DNA of 64,000 nt from JAJRZX01 sp964472295. GTDB lineage: Bacteria; Desulfobacterota; GWC2-55-46; JADFVP01. Both the position numbers and the translations under genes were made by a program. The notes beneath the pieces are model-generated. The model made no database searches. It was not told the origin of the DNA and was given only the letters and a program-made list of their open reading frames with translations. Location of the stretch: NCBI GenBank assembly GCA_964472295.1, contig CAYYJQ010000005.1, positions 11,771-75,770 on the forward strand, written 5' to 3'. Below are positions 24,887 to 32,590 of the stretch, piece after piece (within the stretch, counting starts at the first letter, position 1; each line of letters starts with the position of its first letter).

Positions 24887-26383
24887 ATGAACGAGGATTT
24901 AATAAAAAAGGTCTCGGAAGAACTCAGCGAGTCTCTTGTGGGCGGCATTATATCGAAGATAGACCAGCCCGGGCCCCGGCACATCGTGCTCCGCGTCTTC
25001 AGGCATGGCCGGACACGGATGCTCCTTGTCTCAACGCTCGCGCCCCATGAGCGCCTGCACCTTACGGACACAAAGGCCCCAAACCCCATGAACCCGCCGA
25101 GGTTCTGCGCACTCCTGCGGAGCAGGATAAGGGGCGCGCGCATAGCGGCCATAAGAAAGGCGCCCCATGAGCGTATCGTGGAGATAGACCTGCTGAAAAA
25201 GGCTGGTGAGGGGGACAGCGGGACAATGCGGGCCTTTACCCTGCGCGTCGAGCTTACTGGCAGGTCCTCGAATATCATACTCCTTAATGAAAAAGGCCTT
25301 GTCGTGGACGCCCTCAGGCACTTCGACCCCGGCCTTAGCCCAAGGGGTGTCATGCCCGGCCTGGCACTTGCATCCCTGCCGGAAAGAAAGGCTGTGCCCC
25401 ATGGAGAAGAAGGTATTGGGGGCGCACTACCCGAAAAACAAGAAACTGAGTCATGGAACGAGTACGCCGCGCGTGTATACACCGGGCTAACGGGCGACGA
25501 GACAGAGACGGCCTACAGGCGCGAACTCAGGCGGGTTATAGAGAAGGCCGTGAAAAAGACGCGAAAAAAGATAAGAAACCTTGAGTCTGACAGGGCAAGG
25601 GCCCTTGTGGGCGTGGAACTTACGCACCTTGGCGAGTTGATACTGCCAAACATGGGACAAATAAGGCGCGGGGCGAGAGAGGCCCGTGTCATGGACTACA
25701 CAACAACGCCGCCCGTAGAGGTACGCGTGACCCTTGATGAAAAATTAGGCCCCCGCGAGAACGCCGAGCAATACTTCAAGAAGGCCAAAAAGGCAAGACG
25801 CGCCCTTAAGATGCTCGCCCTTCGCATCCCGGCTACAGAGGCCGGACTTGAAGACATCCTGAGCCTCGGCCATGACCTTGATAGGGCACGCGGCGTGGAA
25901 GAACTGGGCAGGGTGGAGGAGGCCCTTATAAAGGCCGGGTACATGAGGCCAGAAGAGGGCCGCGAAAGGGGTAAGGCCAGGGCCCCCGGTCATGGGAGGG
26001 GCGGCGCCGCGTCCAAGGGACCGGTTAAAAAATTCAAGTCCAGCGAGGGTCTCTTGATACTCCTTGGCAGGAATGCCCGTGGAAACGACCTCATCGTGAA
26101 AAAAGAGGCATCAAGAGGGGACATCTGGCTTCACGCAAAGGACGCGGCAGGCTCTCATGCGCTCATAAAGACAGGCGGCAGGGATATATCGAATTTTCAG
26201 GCCACCCTTCGCGAGGCCGCCTCTCTTGCGGCCTGGCACTCAAAGGCGCGGGCGCAGAAAAAGGCCGAGGTCCTGTACACAGACGTAAAACACGTGACCA
26301 AACCCGTTGGCGCGAAACCGGGCATGGTGAGGGTGAGGGAATTCAGGGTAATACTCGTTGAGCCCAAAGAACGAGAAAAATAA
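24887..26383 (+). CDS. rqcH: RqcH/NEMF-family (NFACT) ribosome quality control protein
   Basis: 498 residues from ATG 24887. NFACT-N domain at the start (VGGIISKIDQPGPRHIVLRV, PRFCALLRSRIRGARI, HERIVEI), then a helical coiled middle (about 210-340), and the NFACT-R domain with GDIWLHAKDAAGSHALIK (DIWLH at 412-416). In Bacillus, RqcH binds obstructed 50S subunits and recruits tRNA-Ala to add C-terminal alanine tails. The protein is shorter than the usual 560-580 residues. The frame is open further upstream but crosses the N gap, so it must start here. Confidence 0.88.
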   Translation: MNEDLIKKVSEELSESLVGGIISKIDQPGPRHIVLRVFRHGRTRMLLVSTLAPHERLHLTDTKAPNPMNPPRFCALLRSRIRGARIAAIRKAPHERIVEIDLLKKAGEGDSGTMRAFTLRVELTGRSSNIILLNEKGLVVDALRHFDPGLSPRGVMPGLALASLPERKAVPHGEEGIGGALPEKQETESWNEYAARVYTGLTGDETETAYRRELRRVIEKAVKKTRKKIRNLESDRARALVGVELTHLGELILPNMGQIRRGAREARVMDYTTTPPVEVRVTLDEKLGPRENAEQYFKKAKKARRALKMLALRIPATEAGLEDILSLGHDLDRARGVEELGRVEEALIKAGYMRPEEGRERGKARAPGHGRGGAASKGPVKKFKSSEGLLILLGRNARGNDLIVKKEASRGDIWLHAKDAAGSHALIKTGGRDISNFQATLREAASLAAWHSKARAQKKAEVLYTDVKHVTKPVGAKPGMVRVREFRVILVEPKEREK

Positions 26384-26392
26384 GATTTTTTT

Positions 26393-26584
26393 ATTGGTTT
26401 TCTTTGCCCCGCTTTCTTTTTTCCAAAAGAAAGCGGGAGGTTTTCTTTGACAAACTTACTCTCGAGGTAGATATGATTTGTTGACTTTGATGCCCATTAA
26501 ATCAAGACGGAGAGAGCAACCCCTTTGAAAAACTTTCTTTTTTCTAAAAGAAAGTGGAATTTTTTAAATGCGGCCAGAGGCCGC
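26393..26584 (+). repeat. Full composite hairpin repeat, core type D
   Basis: Leader (26393-26406), hairpin 1 CCCGCTTTCTTTT/AAAAGAAAGCGGG (26408-26437), second leader, core (26450-26531; unlike the other cores in sequence), hairpin 2 ACTTTCTTTT/AAAAGAAAGT (26532-26555), then GCGGCCAGAGGCCGC (26570-26584), identical to 598-612. It fills the 315-base gap between two convergent genes. On the minus strand hairpin 2 runs into five T, a possible terminator for archease. Confidence 0.88.
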
Positions 26585-26698
26585 TTCTTTCTCCTGCCTT
26601 CTATCCTCTTTCTTGCGGGCTCTGCCCGCTTCTCTCTCTTTTTCTCTTTCTCTTTCTTTCTCTCCTCCCCCTCCCCTCTGCTTTTTCCTGCCCTCTTC

Positions 26699-27130
26699 TC
26701 ATACGTCCAGCACCACTCGTGCCGTCCATTTCTTGTCAGCGTCTTTTTGAAGGCTGAACTGGTGCATGGTAACGGCCTTTACATCGGCGCGGAGGTTTTT
26801 TAAGTTCTCAACATGCGTTCCCGCGGCCCGGGCAGTTAAGATGAATTCGCCGCCTTCCTTTGAAATTTCCGCCTCCTCGACGCAGAGAATGAGTCCTTGC
26901 CTGTCCTTTAGATAGACGAGTTCAGAGAGAAAATCAAATAGGAGGAGGTCAAGTTCAGGGGCCTTGACTGTAAAGCCAAGCCTCTCTTCCGGCTCAATAT
27001 CTGAAATATCCTCAACCATGGCCCCTGCGAGGGCGTCCGCCGCGGACCTGAAGACCTCCGAGAGGCTTGCTCCCTGGGCATCGAAGGCAACGTCCGATAT
27101 GGCAATGTCATCAAGGTATCTATAGGGCAT
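26699..27130 (-). CDS. Archease (RtcB cofactor)
   Basis: 143 residues, the usual archease length. It starts MPYRYLDDIAISDVAFDAQG, matching the family's (Y/F)-x-x-DHTADxAxxA start with Asp residues kept but the usual DHTAD read as DDIAI. LFDFLSELVYLKD, FILTARAAG and VKAVTMHQFSLQ follow, and the protein ends in ARVVLDV. Archease speeds guanylylation of RtcB and allows multiple turnovers. Its ATG lies four bases after the rtcB stop, a direct functional link. Confidence 0.88.
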   Translation of the reverse strand: MPYRYLDDIAISDVAFDAQGASLSEVFRSAADALAGAMVEDISDIEPEERLGFTVKAPELDLLLFDFLSELVYLKDRQGLILCVEEAEISKEGGEFILTARAAGTHVENLKNLRADVKAVTMHQFSLQKDADKKWTARVVLDV

Positions 27131-27134
27131 GGAC

Positions 27135-28592
27135 CTATCCCTTTATATTTCCTATAGGCAGTAGGCGCGCCACGCGCCTGCTGAGCCCAGCGAGTTCCGT
27201 TGCCTCTGCCACGGCGTCAATGTCTTTATACGCCGCGCCCGCCTCCTCGGCAAGGCCGCTATTCGATACGCTCCTGACGTATATGCCCCTGTGCTCCATC
27301 TCGCTCCTGAGTTTATCTCCCCTGAAGGTCTTTTTGGCGCGGCGCCTGCTCATGGTCCTGCCGCTCCCATGGGCCGTGGTAAAGAAGGCATCGCTTCCGC
27401 TCTCCATGCCAACGAGGAGGTAAGACCCTGTCTCCATGCTCCCGCCTATTATGACGGGCTGTCCCACGCCTCTGTATTTATCGGGCAGGCCCGCCATGCC
27501 CGGCGCGAAGGCCCTTGTGGCGCCCTTTCTATGTACAAGGACCTCTCGTTCCCGGCCATTCACCATGTGGCGCTCGAGTTTTGCCGTGTTGTGCGTCACG
27601 TCATAGACCATGTCCATGCCAAGGTCCCTCGGAGATTTATTGAAGACCTCGGAAAAGACCTCGCGCACCCGGTGCAGTATTACCTGCCTATTTGCAAAGG
27701 CCATGTTAACGGCGCACTTCATGGCAGAGAAGTAGTCCTGCCCCTCTCTTGATGTGAAGGGCGCGGAGGCGAGTTCCCTGTCAAGGACCTTTATGTGGTA
27801 CTTCTTCTCCATGACCGAGAGAAAGAGGCGAAGGTAGTCTGTAGCCACCTGGTGGCCAAAGCCCCGGCTCCCGCAGTGGAACATGACAACCACCTGCTCT
27901 GGTATTGTGAGGCCAAAGGCCCGGGCCGCAGTCTCGTCAAGGACGTTCCCGGGCCTTACTACCTGAATTTCGCAGTAATGGTTGCCGGAGCCAAGGGTGC
28001 CTATCTGGTCGATGCCCCTCTTTATGGCCTTTTCGCTTACCCTGGAGGCATCGGCGCCCTCGAAACAGCCCTGCTCTTCAGTGAGTTCAAGGTCTTCCGG
28101 CCAGCCATATCCCTGCTCAACGGCCCACCTTGCGCCGCGCTCGAGGACCTCCCTGAAGTCCTTTCGTGATGGGTGCACGAAGCCCTTGCAGGCTACCCCC
28201 GCGGGTATGCGCCGGAAGAGGGAATCGACGAGTTCTCGAAGGCGGGGTTTAACCTCGTCATGGGTGAGATTCGTGAGAACAAGCCTCATGCCGCAGTTTA
28301 TGTCAAAGCCAATGCCCCCTGGAGAGATGACGCCCTTTTCAGGGTCCATGGCCGCAAGGCCCCCTATGGGAAAGCCATAGCCCCAGTGGCCGTCGGGCAT
28401 ACAAAAGGCGTATCTCAATATGCCCGGCAGGCAGGCCACGTTTGTTATCTGGTCGATTACGCCCTCGTCCATGGCAGTGATGAGACTTTCAGTGGCATAG
28501 ATGCGCGCCGGGACGAGCATTCCGGCCTTGTATGAGACGGGTATCTCCCAGATGGTATGGGAAATCCTCTTGAGGGCCTCTGGAAGGGGCAT
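27135..28592 (-). CDS. rtcB: RNA-splicing ligase RtcB
   Basis: 485 residues. It joins 2',3'-cyclic phosphate or 3'-phosphate RNA ends to 5'-hydroxyl ends using GTP and Mn. Metal and nucleotide residues are in place: PDGHWGYGFPIGG, GGIGFDINCGMR (Asp97, Cys100), LGSGNHYCEIQ (His205), FHCGSRGFGH (His239), THN (His334) and TTAHGSGR with His408 as the guanylylated residue. The RTCB-archease pair suggests tRNA or rRNA repair; no RtcR regulator is next to it. ATG at 28592. Confidence 0.96.
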   Translation of the reverse strand: MPLPEALKRISHTIWEIPVSYKAGMLVPARIYATESLITAMDEGVIDQITNVACLPGILRYAFCMPDGHWGYGFPIGGLAAMDPEKGVISPGGIGFDINCGMRLVLTNLTHDEVKPRLRELVDSLFRRIPAGVACKGFVHPSRKDFREVLERGARWAVEQGYGWPEDLELTEEQGCFEGADASRVSEKAIKRGIDQIGTLGSGNHYCEIQVVRPGNVLDETAARAFGLTIPEQVVVMFHCGSRGFGHQVATDYLRLFLSVMEKKYHIKVLDRELASAPFTSREGQDYFSAMKCAVNMAFANRQVILHRVREVFSEVFNKSPRDLGMDMVYDVTHNTAKLERHMVNGREREVLVHRKGATRAFAPGMAGLPDKYRGVGQPVIIGGSMETGSYLLVGMESGSDAFFTTAHGSGRTMSRRRAKKTFRGDKLRSEMEHRGIYVRSVSNSGLAEEAGAAYKDIDAVAEATELAGLSRRVARLLPIGNIKG

Positions 28593-28680
28593 GGACGCGC
28601 CTCCGTGGATAAGGGGTATTCATATGGACAGGATTACCCCTATTATACCCCTCTTTTTTCTGGAAAGGGAAATAAAACAT

Positions 28681-28708
28681 GTTGGTTTTTCGCAACGCTC
28701 TACCCAAC
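28681..28708 (+). repeat. GTTGGTT...ACCCAAC palindrome
   Basis: A divergent copy of the family at 4311 and 14492, with the same loop ending in CGCTCT. It lies upstream of rtcB. Confidence 0.75.
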
Positions 28709-28767
28709 CTATGTAGCTTCACCCAAAAAGACGGAGAAAAAAGATAAGATTTTTTACTTTCTTTTAG

Positions 28768-28796
28768 GGGAAAGTCTGATTAATTCAGACTTTCCC
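28768..28796. repeat. Perfect hairpin of the GTCTGA...TCAGAC family
   Basis: A 12-bp stem, GGGAAAGTCTGA and TCAGACTTTCCC, around TTAAT. Related copies lie at 31243 and 58069. It is between rtcB and the HemQ-like gene. Confidence 0.85.
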
Positions 28797-28819
28797 TAAC
28801 TTATCGTCTTCTTCATTGC

Positions 28820-28860
28820 TGTAACGGGGGGGTTGCGCAAAGCGCAACCCCCCCGTTACA
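28820..28860 (-). terminator. Perfect 19-bp stem hairpin after the HemQ-like gene
   Basis: Arms TGTAACGGGGGGGTTGCGC (28820-28838) and its exact complement (28842-28860) enclose AAA. It starts 10 bases after the stop of the gene at 28871. There is no T run directly after it, so it would be a pausing, Rho-assisted or mRNA-protecting structure rather than a canonical terminator. Confidence 0.55.
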
Positions 28861-28870
28861 GGCCGTCTCT

Positions 28871-29593
28871 TTACATGCCGCTCTGGTAGATTACTTTACC
28901 TATAAAGAAGGGTCCCATTCGTTCGATGTACGTCGATGTCTGCACGGTCTTTCTCATAGTCTCGACGAGGCGCGAGAGGGGGAAGAGGTCTTTACCGATG
29001 AGTCCTATGGTAAAGTCGTTGTCGTTCCTGTCGAGACCGAAGGAGGCGAGCCTCAGGTCGTGGCCGAGGTCGGCCTTTCCGAAGGCGCGTCCAATGATGC
29101 CGTGTTCACGGAGGATTGAGCCCTGCTCGCGGGGCGGGAGGAGCGCAAATTCTCCTGTGCGCTTAAGGGGGTAGTACACAGCCCAGGGCCATTCTTTTGT
29201 GCGAGCCACGCGGCGCGAACGGTGTATGAGCCAGTCCTCGAGGTCTTCCTCGTGTCCAAGGGAGTAGGTCCTGCCGAACATGGTGTAACGGTGGCGCGGC
29301 CTTAGCGCGGCAAATGAACTACCCACGATAAATTCGCGAAGCGTGCCTGTAAAGAAACCCGGGTCTTCGCTCATGGTCAGGAGTCCCACGCCCCTGGGGT
29401 CGTTTATGTCGGCGTAAAGCACGGCCTCGATGCCTGATTTTTCAAGGTCCGCTACAAGGGGGGCAGAGTCTTTGCTCCCCGTGAAGACGAGTAACTGCAT
29501 GAAGAGGCGCCTGTCGAGGCGCTGCGGTGCGCCGTCTTTTGTGGGCGCGCCCTTTTCCGCGGTGTCTGTAAGTTTCTCAAGGTCCATGTCCAT
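28871..29593 (-). CDS. Chlorite dismutase/HemQ (ChdC)-family protein
   Basis: 240 residues. The C-terminal half has the family pattern YYPLKR (140-145), LLPPREQGSILREHGIIGRAFG with the proximal heme His at 164, ASFGLDRNDNDFTIGLIG and ERMGPFFIGKVI. In Firmicutes HemQ a Tyr in YPMSK is the radical site for decarboxylating coproheme; Tyr141 aligns with it by eye. It is therefore more likely a coproheme decarboxylase than a chlorite dismutase. Its neighbour, ahbD, encodes the unrelated anaerobic enzyme for the same step. ATG at 29593; Met3 is also possible. Confidence 0.82.
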   Translation of the reverse strand: MDMDLEKLTDTAEKGAPTKDGAPQRLDRRLFMQLLVFTGSKDSAPLVADLEKSGIEAVLYADINDPRGVGLLTMSEDPGFFTGTLREFIVGSSFAALRPRHRYTMFGRTYSLGHEEDLEDWLIHRSRRVARTKEWPWAVYYPLKRTGEFALLPPREQGSILREHGIIGRAFGKADLGHDLRLASFGLDRNDNDFTIGLIGKDLFPLSRLVETMRKTVQTSTYIERMGPFFIGKVIYQSGM

Positions 29594-29664
29594 ATATTAT
29601 TCCTCTCTTCAGAAAAATATTCCGGGGTGAGGCGGCACGCCTCAACCCGGATTTTTTGTTATTT

Positions 29665-29895
29665 CCAGCGGCCCGGCGGGCCGCTGGTATTGGTTTTCTT
29701 TGCGTCCCTTTCTTTTTTAAAAGAAAGGGACATCTTTTTATAAGCGGGCTTAGCCCGCTTCTTTTTTATGTTCCGTTTTTTGGTGGGCAGTGCCCACCGA
29801 CTTTGTTGGGTTTCGCTTTGCTCTACCCAACCTACCAGGCTGGTATTGGTTTTCTTTGTCTTACTTTCTTTTTTCTAAAAGAAAGTAAGGAAATC
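29665..29895 (+). repeat. Repeat cluster with two simple hairpin elements
   Basis: GC palindrome (29665-29687), leader (29689-29702), hairpin GTCCCTTTCTTTT/AAAAGAAAGGGAC (29704-29731), AAGCGGGC/GCCCGCTT (29742-29760), GGTGGGCAGTGCCCACC (29782-29798), GTTGGGT...ACCCAAC (29805-29831), leader (29845-29858), hairpin CTTACTTTCTTTT/AAAAGAAAGTAAG (29860-29889). The two hairpins have different but complementary outer stems within one gap. No gene lies in 29594-29926. Confidence 0.9.
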
Positions 29896-29926
29896 TTCTT
29901 TTTACTTTCTCTTTCCCTGCCCCTTC

Positions 29927-31141
29927 TCAGCCAGCGGCGCGTTTTCTTTTTTTCTCTTCATTGGCCTCTTTAGCGGCCTCGGAGGGCTGGTATGTGCAGA
30001 AGGGTTCTTCTTCGAGGTAGTCGCCTGTAAAGGCGAAGGCGCGGGCGCGGCATCCTCCGCAGACGCTCTTGTACTCGCAGTAGCCACACCTGCCCTTGTA
30101 GTCGTCCCAGCCGCGCATTTCCTGAAAGACCTTTGAGGTGTCCCAGATTTCGCTGAAGGGCTGCTTGCGAACGTCTCCGCACTCTTCTTCAAGAAAACCG
30201 CATATCTGCACCTTGCCGGTGTGAGAGATGAAGGCAAAGGATTGCCCGCCCATGCAGCCCTTGCTCATGGCGTCGAGGCCGTGTGTCTCGCGCGTCACCT
30301 TGATGCCCTTTTCCTTCTCTTTCTGGCGGAATATGCGGTAGTAATGGGGCGCGCAGGTGGGCTTGAACTGAAGCGGCACCTTGTCTCTCATATCATAGAA
30401 CCACGAGAGGGTCTTCTCATAGTCCTCGGGGGAAATTTCCTGGTCCTTGAGGGTAGAGCCCCTGCCTGTGGGCACAAGGAGGAAGGGGTGGTGCGCCTTT
30501 GCGCCAAGGCTTATGACGAGTTTCAGGATGTCGGGGAGTTCCTTGAGGTTGTGTTTTGTGATGGTGGTGTTGACCTGGAAATCAAGGCCCACTTTCTTGC
30601 AGTTCTCAATGGCCTTCATGACTGTGTCAAAGGCCCCCTCGACGCGGCGGAAGTTATCGTGGGTCTCGGCGGTGGCGCCGTCTATGGAGAAACTCACGCG
30701 CTGAATGCCGGAGTCAAGTATCTTCCTTGCCGTCTCCTCGGTGACATATGTGCCGCATGGGGCCATGACCATGCGCAGGCCGAGGTCCGTGCCGTAACGC
30801 GCCAGTTCGAAGATGTCGTCACGGAGCATGGGCTCGCCGCCTGTCATTATGATAATGGGGTTAGAAAATGACGCCACGTTATCGAGGACGGCCTTGCACT
30901 CGGCGGTGTTGAGTTCGTTCTTGTATTTGCCGAAGCGCGCGGCGGCGCGGCAGTGGACGCAGTTGAGGTTGCAGGTGCGCGTCATTTCCCAGGCTATGAG
31001 CCTTGGAAGCCACTTCCTGCCCCCTGATTTATCGGTCCTGCCGTCATGGCCGTCGCGGTTCGCGGGATGGGCGCCCGGGTGTCCGCCGGGATGCCCTCCT
31101 CCGGGGTGACCGTGCCCGGCGCCTCCTTTTGCCTGGTGCAT
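29927..31141 (-). CDS. ahbD: Radical SAM heme b synthase AhbD
   Basis: 404 residues. A Gly/His-rich N-terminal tail (HPGG-type repeats, 10-35) precedes the radical SAM core with CNLNCVHC (Cys57, 61, 64), IIIMTGGEPMLRDD and FSIDGATAETHDNFR. The C-terminal half has KGCMGGQSFAFISHTGKVQICGF and CGYCEYKSVCGGC...C for auxiliary Fe-S clusters, the AhbD pattern. AhbD oxidatively decarboxylates two propionates of Fe-coproporphyrin III to give heme without oxygen. The His-rich tail might bind metal or heme. ATG at 31141 with AGGAG. AhbA, AhbB and AhbC are not in the window. Confidence 0.9.
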   Translation of the reverse strand: MHQAKGGAGHGHPGGGHPGGHPGAHPANRDGHDGRTDKSGGRKWLPRLIAWEMTRTCNLNCVHCRAAARFGKYKNELNTAECKAVLDNVASFSNPIIIMTGGEPMLRDDIFELARYGTDLGLRMVMAPCGTYVTEETARKILDSGIQRVSFSIDGATAETHDNFRRVEGAFDTVMKAIENCKKVGLDFQVNTTITKHNLKELPDILKLVISLGAKAHHPFLLVPTGRGSTLKDQEISPEDYEKTLSWFYDMRDKVPLQFKPTCAPHYYRIFRQKEKEKGIKVTRETHGLDAMSKGCMGGQSFAFISHTGKVQICGFLEEECGDVRKQPFSEIWDTSKVFQEMRGWDDYKGRCGYCEYKSVCGGCRARAFAFTGDYLEEEPFCTYQPSEAAKEANEEKKRKRAAG

Positions 31142-31242
31142 AAGTTCTTCTCCTTATCTTGAATTACAGCCTTTAGGGCGTTTTTTATACTTACTTTTTA
31201 TATTTTACCATAAATTCATGCTCTTAGCCTGAAAACCGCCTA

Positions 31243-31273
31243 CAGAAAAGTCTGATTAATTCAGACCTTTCTG
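31243..31273. repeat. Hairpin of the GTCTGA...TCAGAC family upstream of ahbD
   Basis: Arms CAGAAAAGTCTGA and TCAGACCTTTCTG around TTAAT, about 100 bases before the ahbD ATG and 58 bases past the hemB stop. It may be an operator or an RNA hairpin. The rest of 31142-31330 is AT-rich, with an extended -10-like TGGTAAAAT on the minus strand near 31205. Confidence 0.75.
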
Positions 31274-31330
31274 ATTCACGGGGAAGTGTTGCCTTTTTTT
31301 CGACGGCTTACACTTGCCAACAATTTGATG

Positions 31331-32305
31331 TCACTTGCCAAGGACCCTTGCCGCTTCTTTCGCGAAGTAGGTAAGTATCATCTCCGCGCCGGCGCGTTTT
31401 ATGGAGACGAGGCTCTCGAGCATGGCGGCCTCGCCGTCGAGCCAGCCTTTTTCAGCGGCGGCCTTTATCATGGAGAACTCGCCGCTTACGTTATAGGCGG
31501 CCATTGGGTATCCATAGGCGTCTTTTACGCGGCGGATGATGTCAAGGTAGGGGAGCGCTGGTTTTACCATGATGATGTCCGCGCCCTCGTCTATGTCGAG
31601 GCCAGCCTCCCGAAGGGCCTCTTCGGCGTTTGCAGGGTCCATCTGGTAGGTCTTCCTGTCGCCGAACTGTGGCGGCGACTCGGCGGCATCGCGGAAGGGA
31701 CCGTAAAAGGCGCTCGAGTACTTTACGGCATAACTCATTATGGGAATGTTGCCAAAGTTGTTCTCGTCAAGGGTCTTCCTTATGGCCGCGACGCGTCCGT
31801 CCATCATGTCCGAGGGGGCGACGATGTCGGCTCCCGCCTCTGCGTGGCTCAGGGCCTCCTCGGCAAGGACCCTGAGAGTCGCGTCGTTATCCACGTCTTT
31901 ATTTTTTATTATCCCGCAGTGGCCGTGCGAGGTGTACTCGCACATGCAGACATCGGTTATTACGAGGAGATCGGGCGCGGCGTCCTTTATGGCGCGGACG
32001 GCCTCCTGCACGGGCCCGGCGGGGTCGGATGCCGTGGAGCCAGTTTCGTCCTTTTCTTCAGGGATGCCAAAGAGTATTACGGCGGGAATGCCAAGGGACT
32101 TTACCTCCTGTGCCTCAACGGCGAGTCTGTCCACAGAGAGCTGAAAATGGCCGGGCATGGAGGCAATGGGTTTTTTGAGGTCTTTACCATAACTGATAAA
32201 GAGCGGGAGTATGAAGTCCAGGGGCGAGAGGTGTGTCTCTCTTATCATGCTCCTCATGGTCTCGGAGCGCCTTAGCCTGCGTGGCCTGTATTGGGGAAAG
32301 TTCAT
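31331..32305 (-). CDS. hemB: Porphobilinogen synthase (delta-aminolevulinate dehydratase)
   Basis: 324 residues. It condenses two 5-aminolevulinate molecules to porphobilinogen in the cytosol. The zinc triad is visible in DVCMCEYTSHGHCG (Cys120, Cys122, Cys130), so this is the Zn-dependent type. Schiff-base lysines are in MSYAVKYSSAFYGPFRDA (Lys195) and IIMVKPALPYLDI (Lys248). ATG at 32305. It lies between cobA-hemD and ahbD. hemC is not in the window. Confidence 0.97.
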   Translation of the reverse strand: MNFPQYRPRRLRRSETMRSMIRETHLSPLDFILPLFISYGKDLKKPIASMPGHFQLSVDRLAVEAQEVKSLGIPAVILFGIPEEKDETGSTASDPAGPVQEAVRAIKDAAPDLLVITDVCMCEYTSHGHCGIIKNKDVDNDATLRVLAEEALSHAEAGADIVAPSDMMDGRVAAIRKTLDENNFGNIPIMSYAVKYSSAFYGPFRDAAESPPQFGDRKTYQMDPANAEEALREAGLDIDEGADIIMVKPALPYLDIIRRVKDAYGYPMAAYNVSGEFSMIKAAAEKGWLDGEAAMLESLVSIKRAGAEMILTYFAKEAARVLGK

Positions 32306-32333
32306 GGGTTTTGCCTCGCTGTTTGTGTTTTTT

Positions 32334-32572
32334 GGTGGGCAGTGCCCACCCTACGACTCTTTTTTGATGGGTTACGCTCCGCTCCACCCATCCTACAGGT
32401 CTGGTGGGCGCAGCCCACAAGTTTTTCCAGCGGGCGAAGCCCGCTGGCATTAATTTTCTTTGTCTTACTTTCTTTTCTAAAAGAAAGTAAGGAAATTTTT
32501 TTGCTTTTGGCGGGCAAAGCCCGCCTCAATCCCCCTCTTTCTTTACTTCTTTTTTGGCGGGCGAAGCCCGCC
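32334..32572 (+). repeat. Dense palindrome cluster with simple hairpin element
   Basis: GGTGGGCAGTGCCCACC (32334-32350), GATGGGT...ACCCATC (32366-32392), GTGGGCGCAGCCCAC (32404-32418), CCAGCGGGC/GCCCGCTGG (32427-32447), leader to 32462, hairpin CTTACTTTCTTTT/AAAAGAAAGTAAG with a 2-base loop (32464-32491), GGCGGGCAAAGCCCGCC (32509-32525) and GGCGGGCGAAGCCCGCC (32556-32572). It takes up nearly the whole 285-base gap between hemB and cobA-hemD. Confidence 0.92.
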
Positions 32573-32590
32573 CCAACCCATCCCTTGTTT

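Noticed and set aside
28871..29593. Chlorite dismutase activity for the HemQ-family protein
   Set aside because: Genomic context is heme synthesis and a HemQ-type Tyr is present; nothing else points to perchlorate respiration.
31286..32275. 329-codon plus-strand frame opposite hemB
   Set aside because: Shadow frame; hemB on the other strand has all active-site residues.
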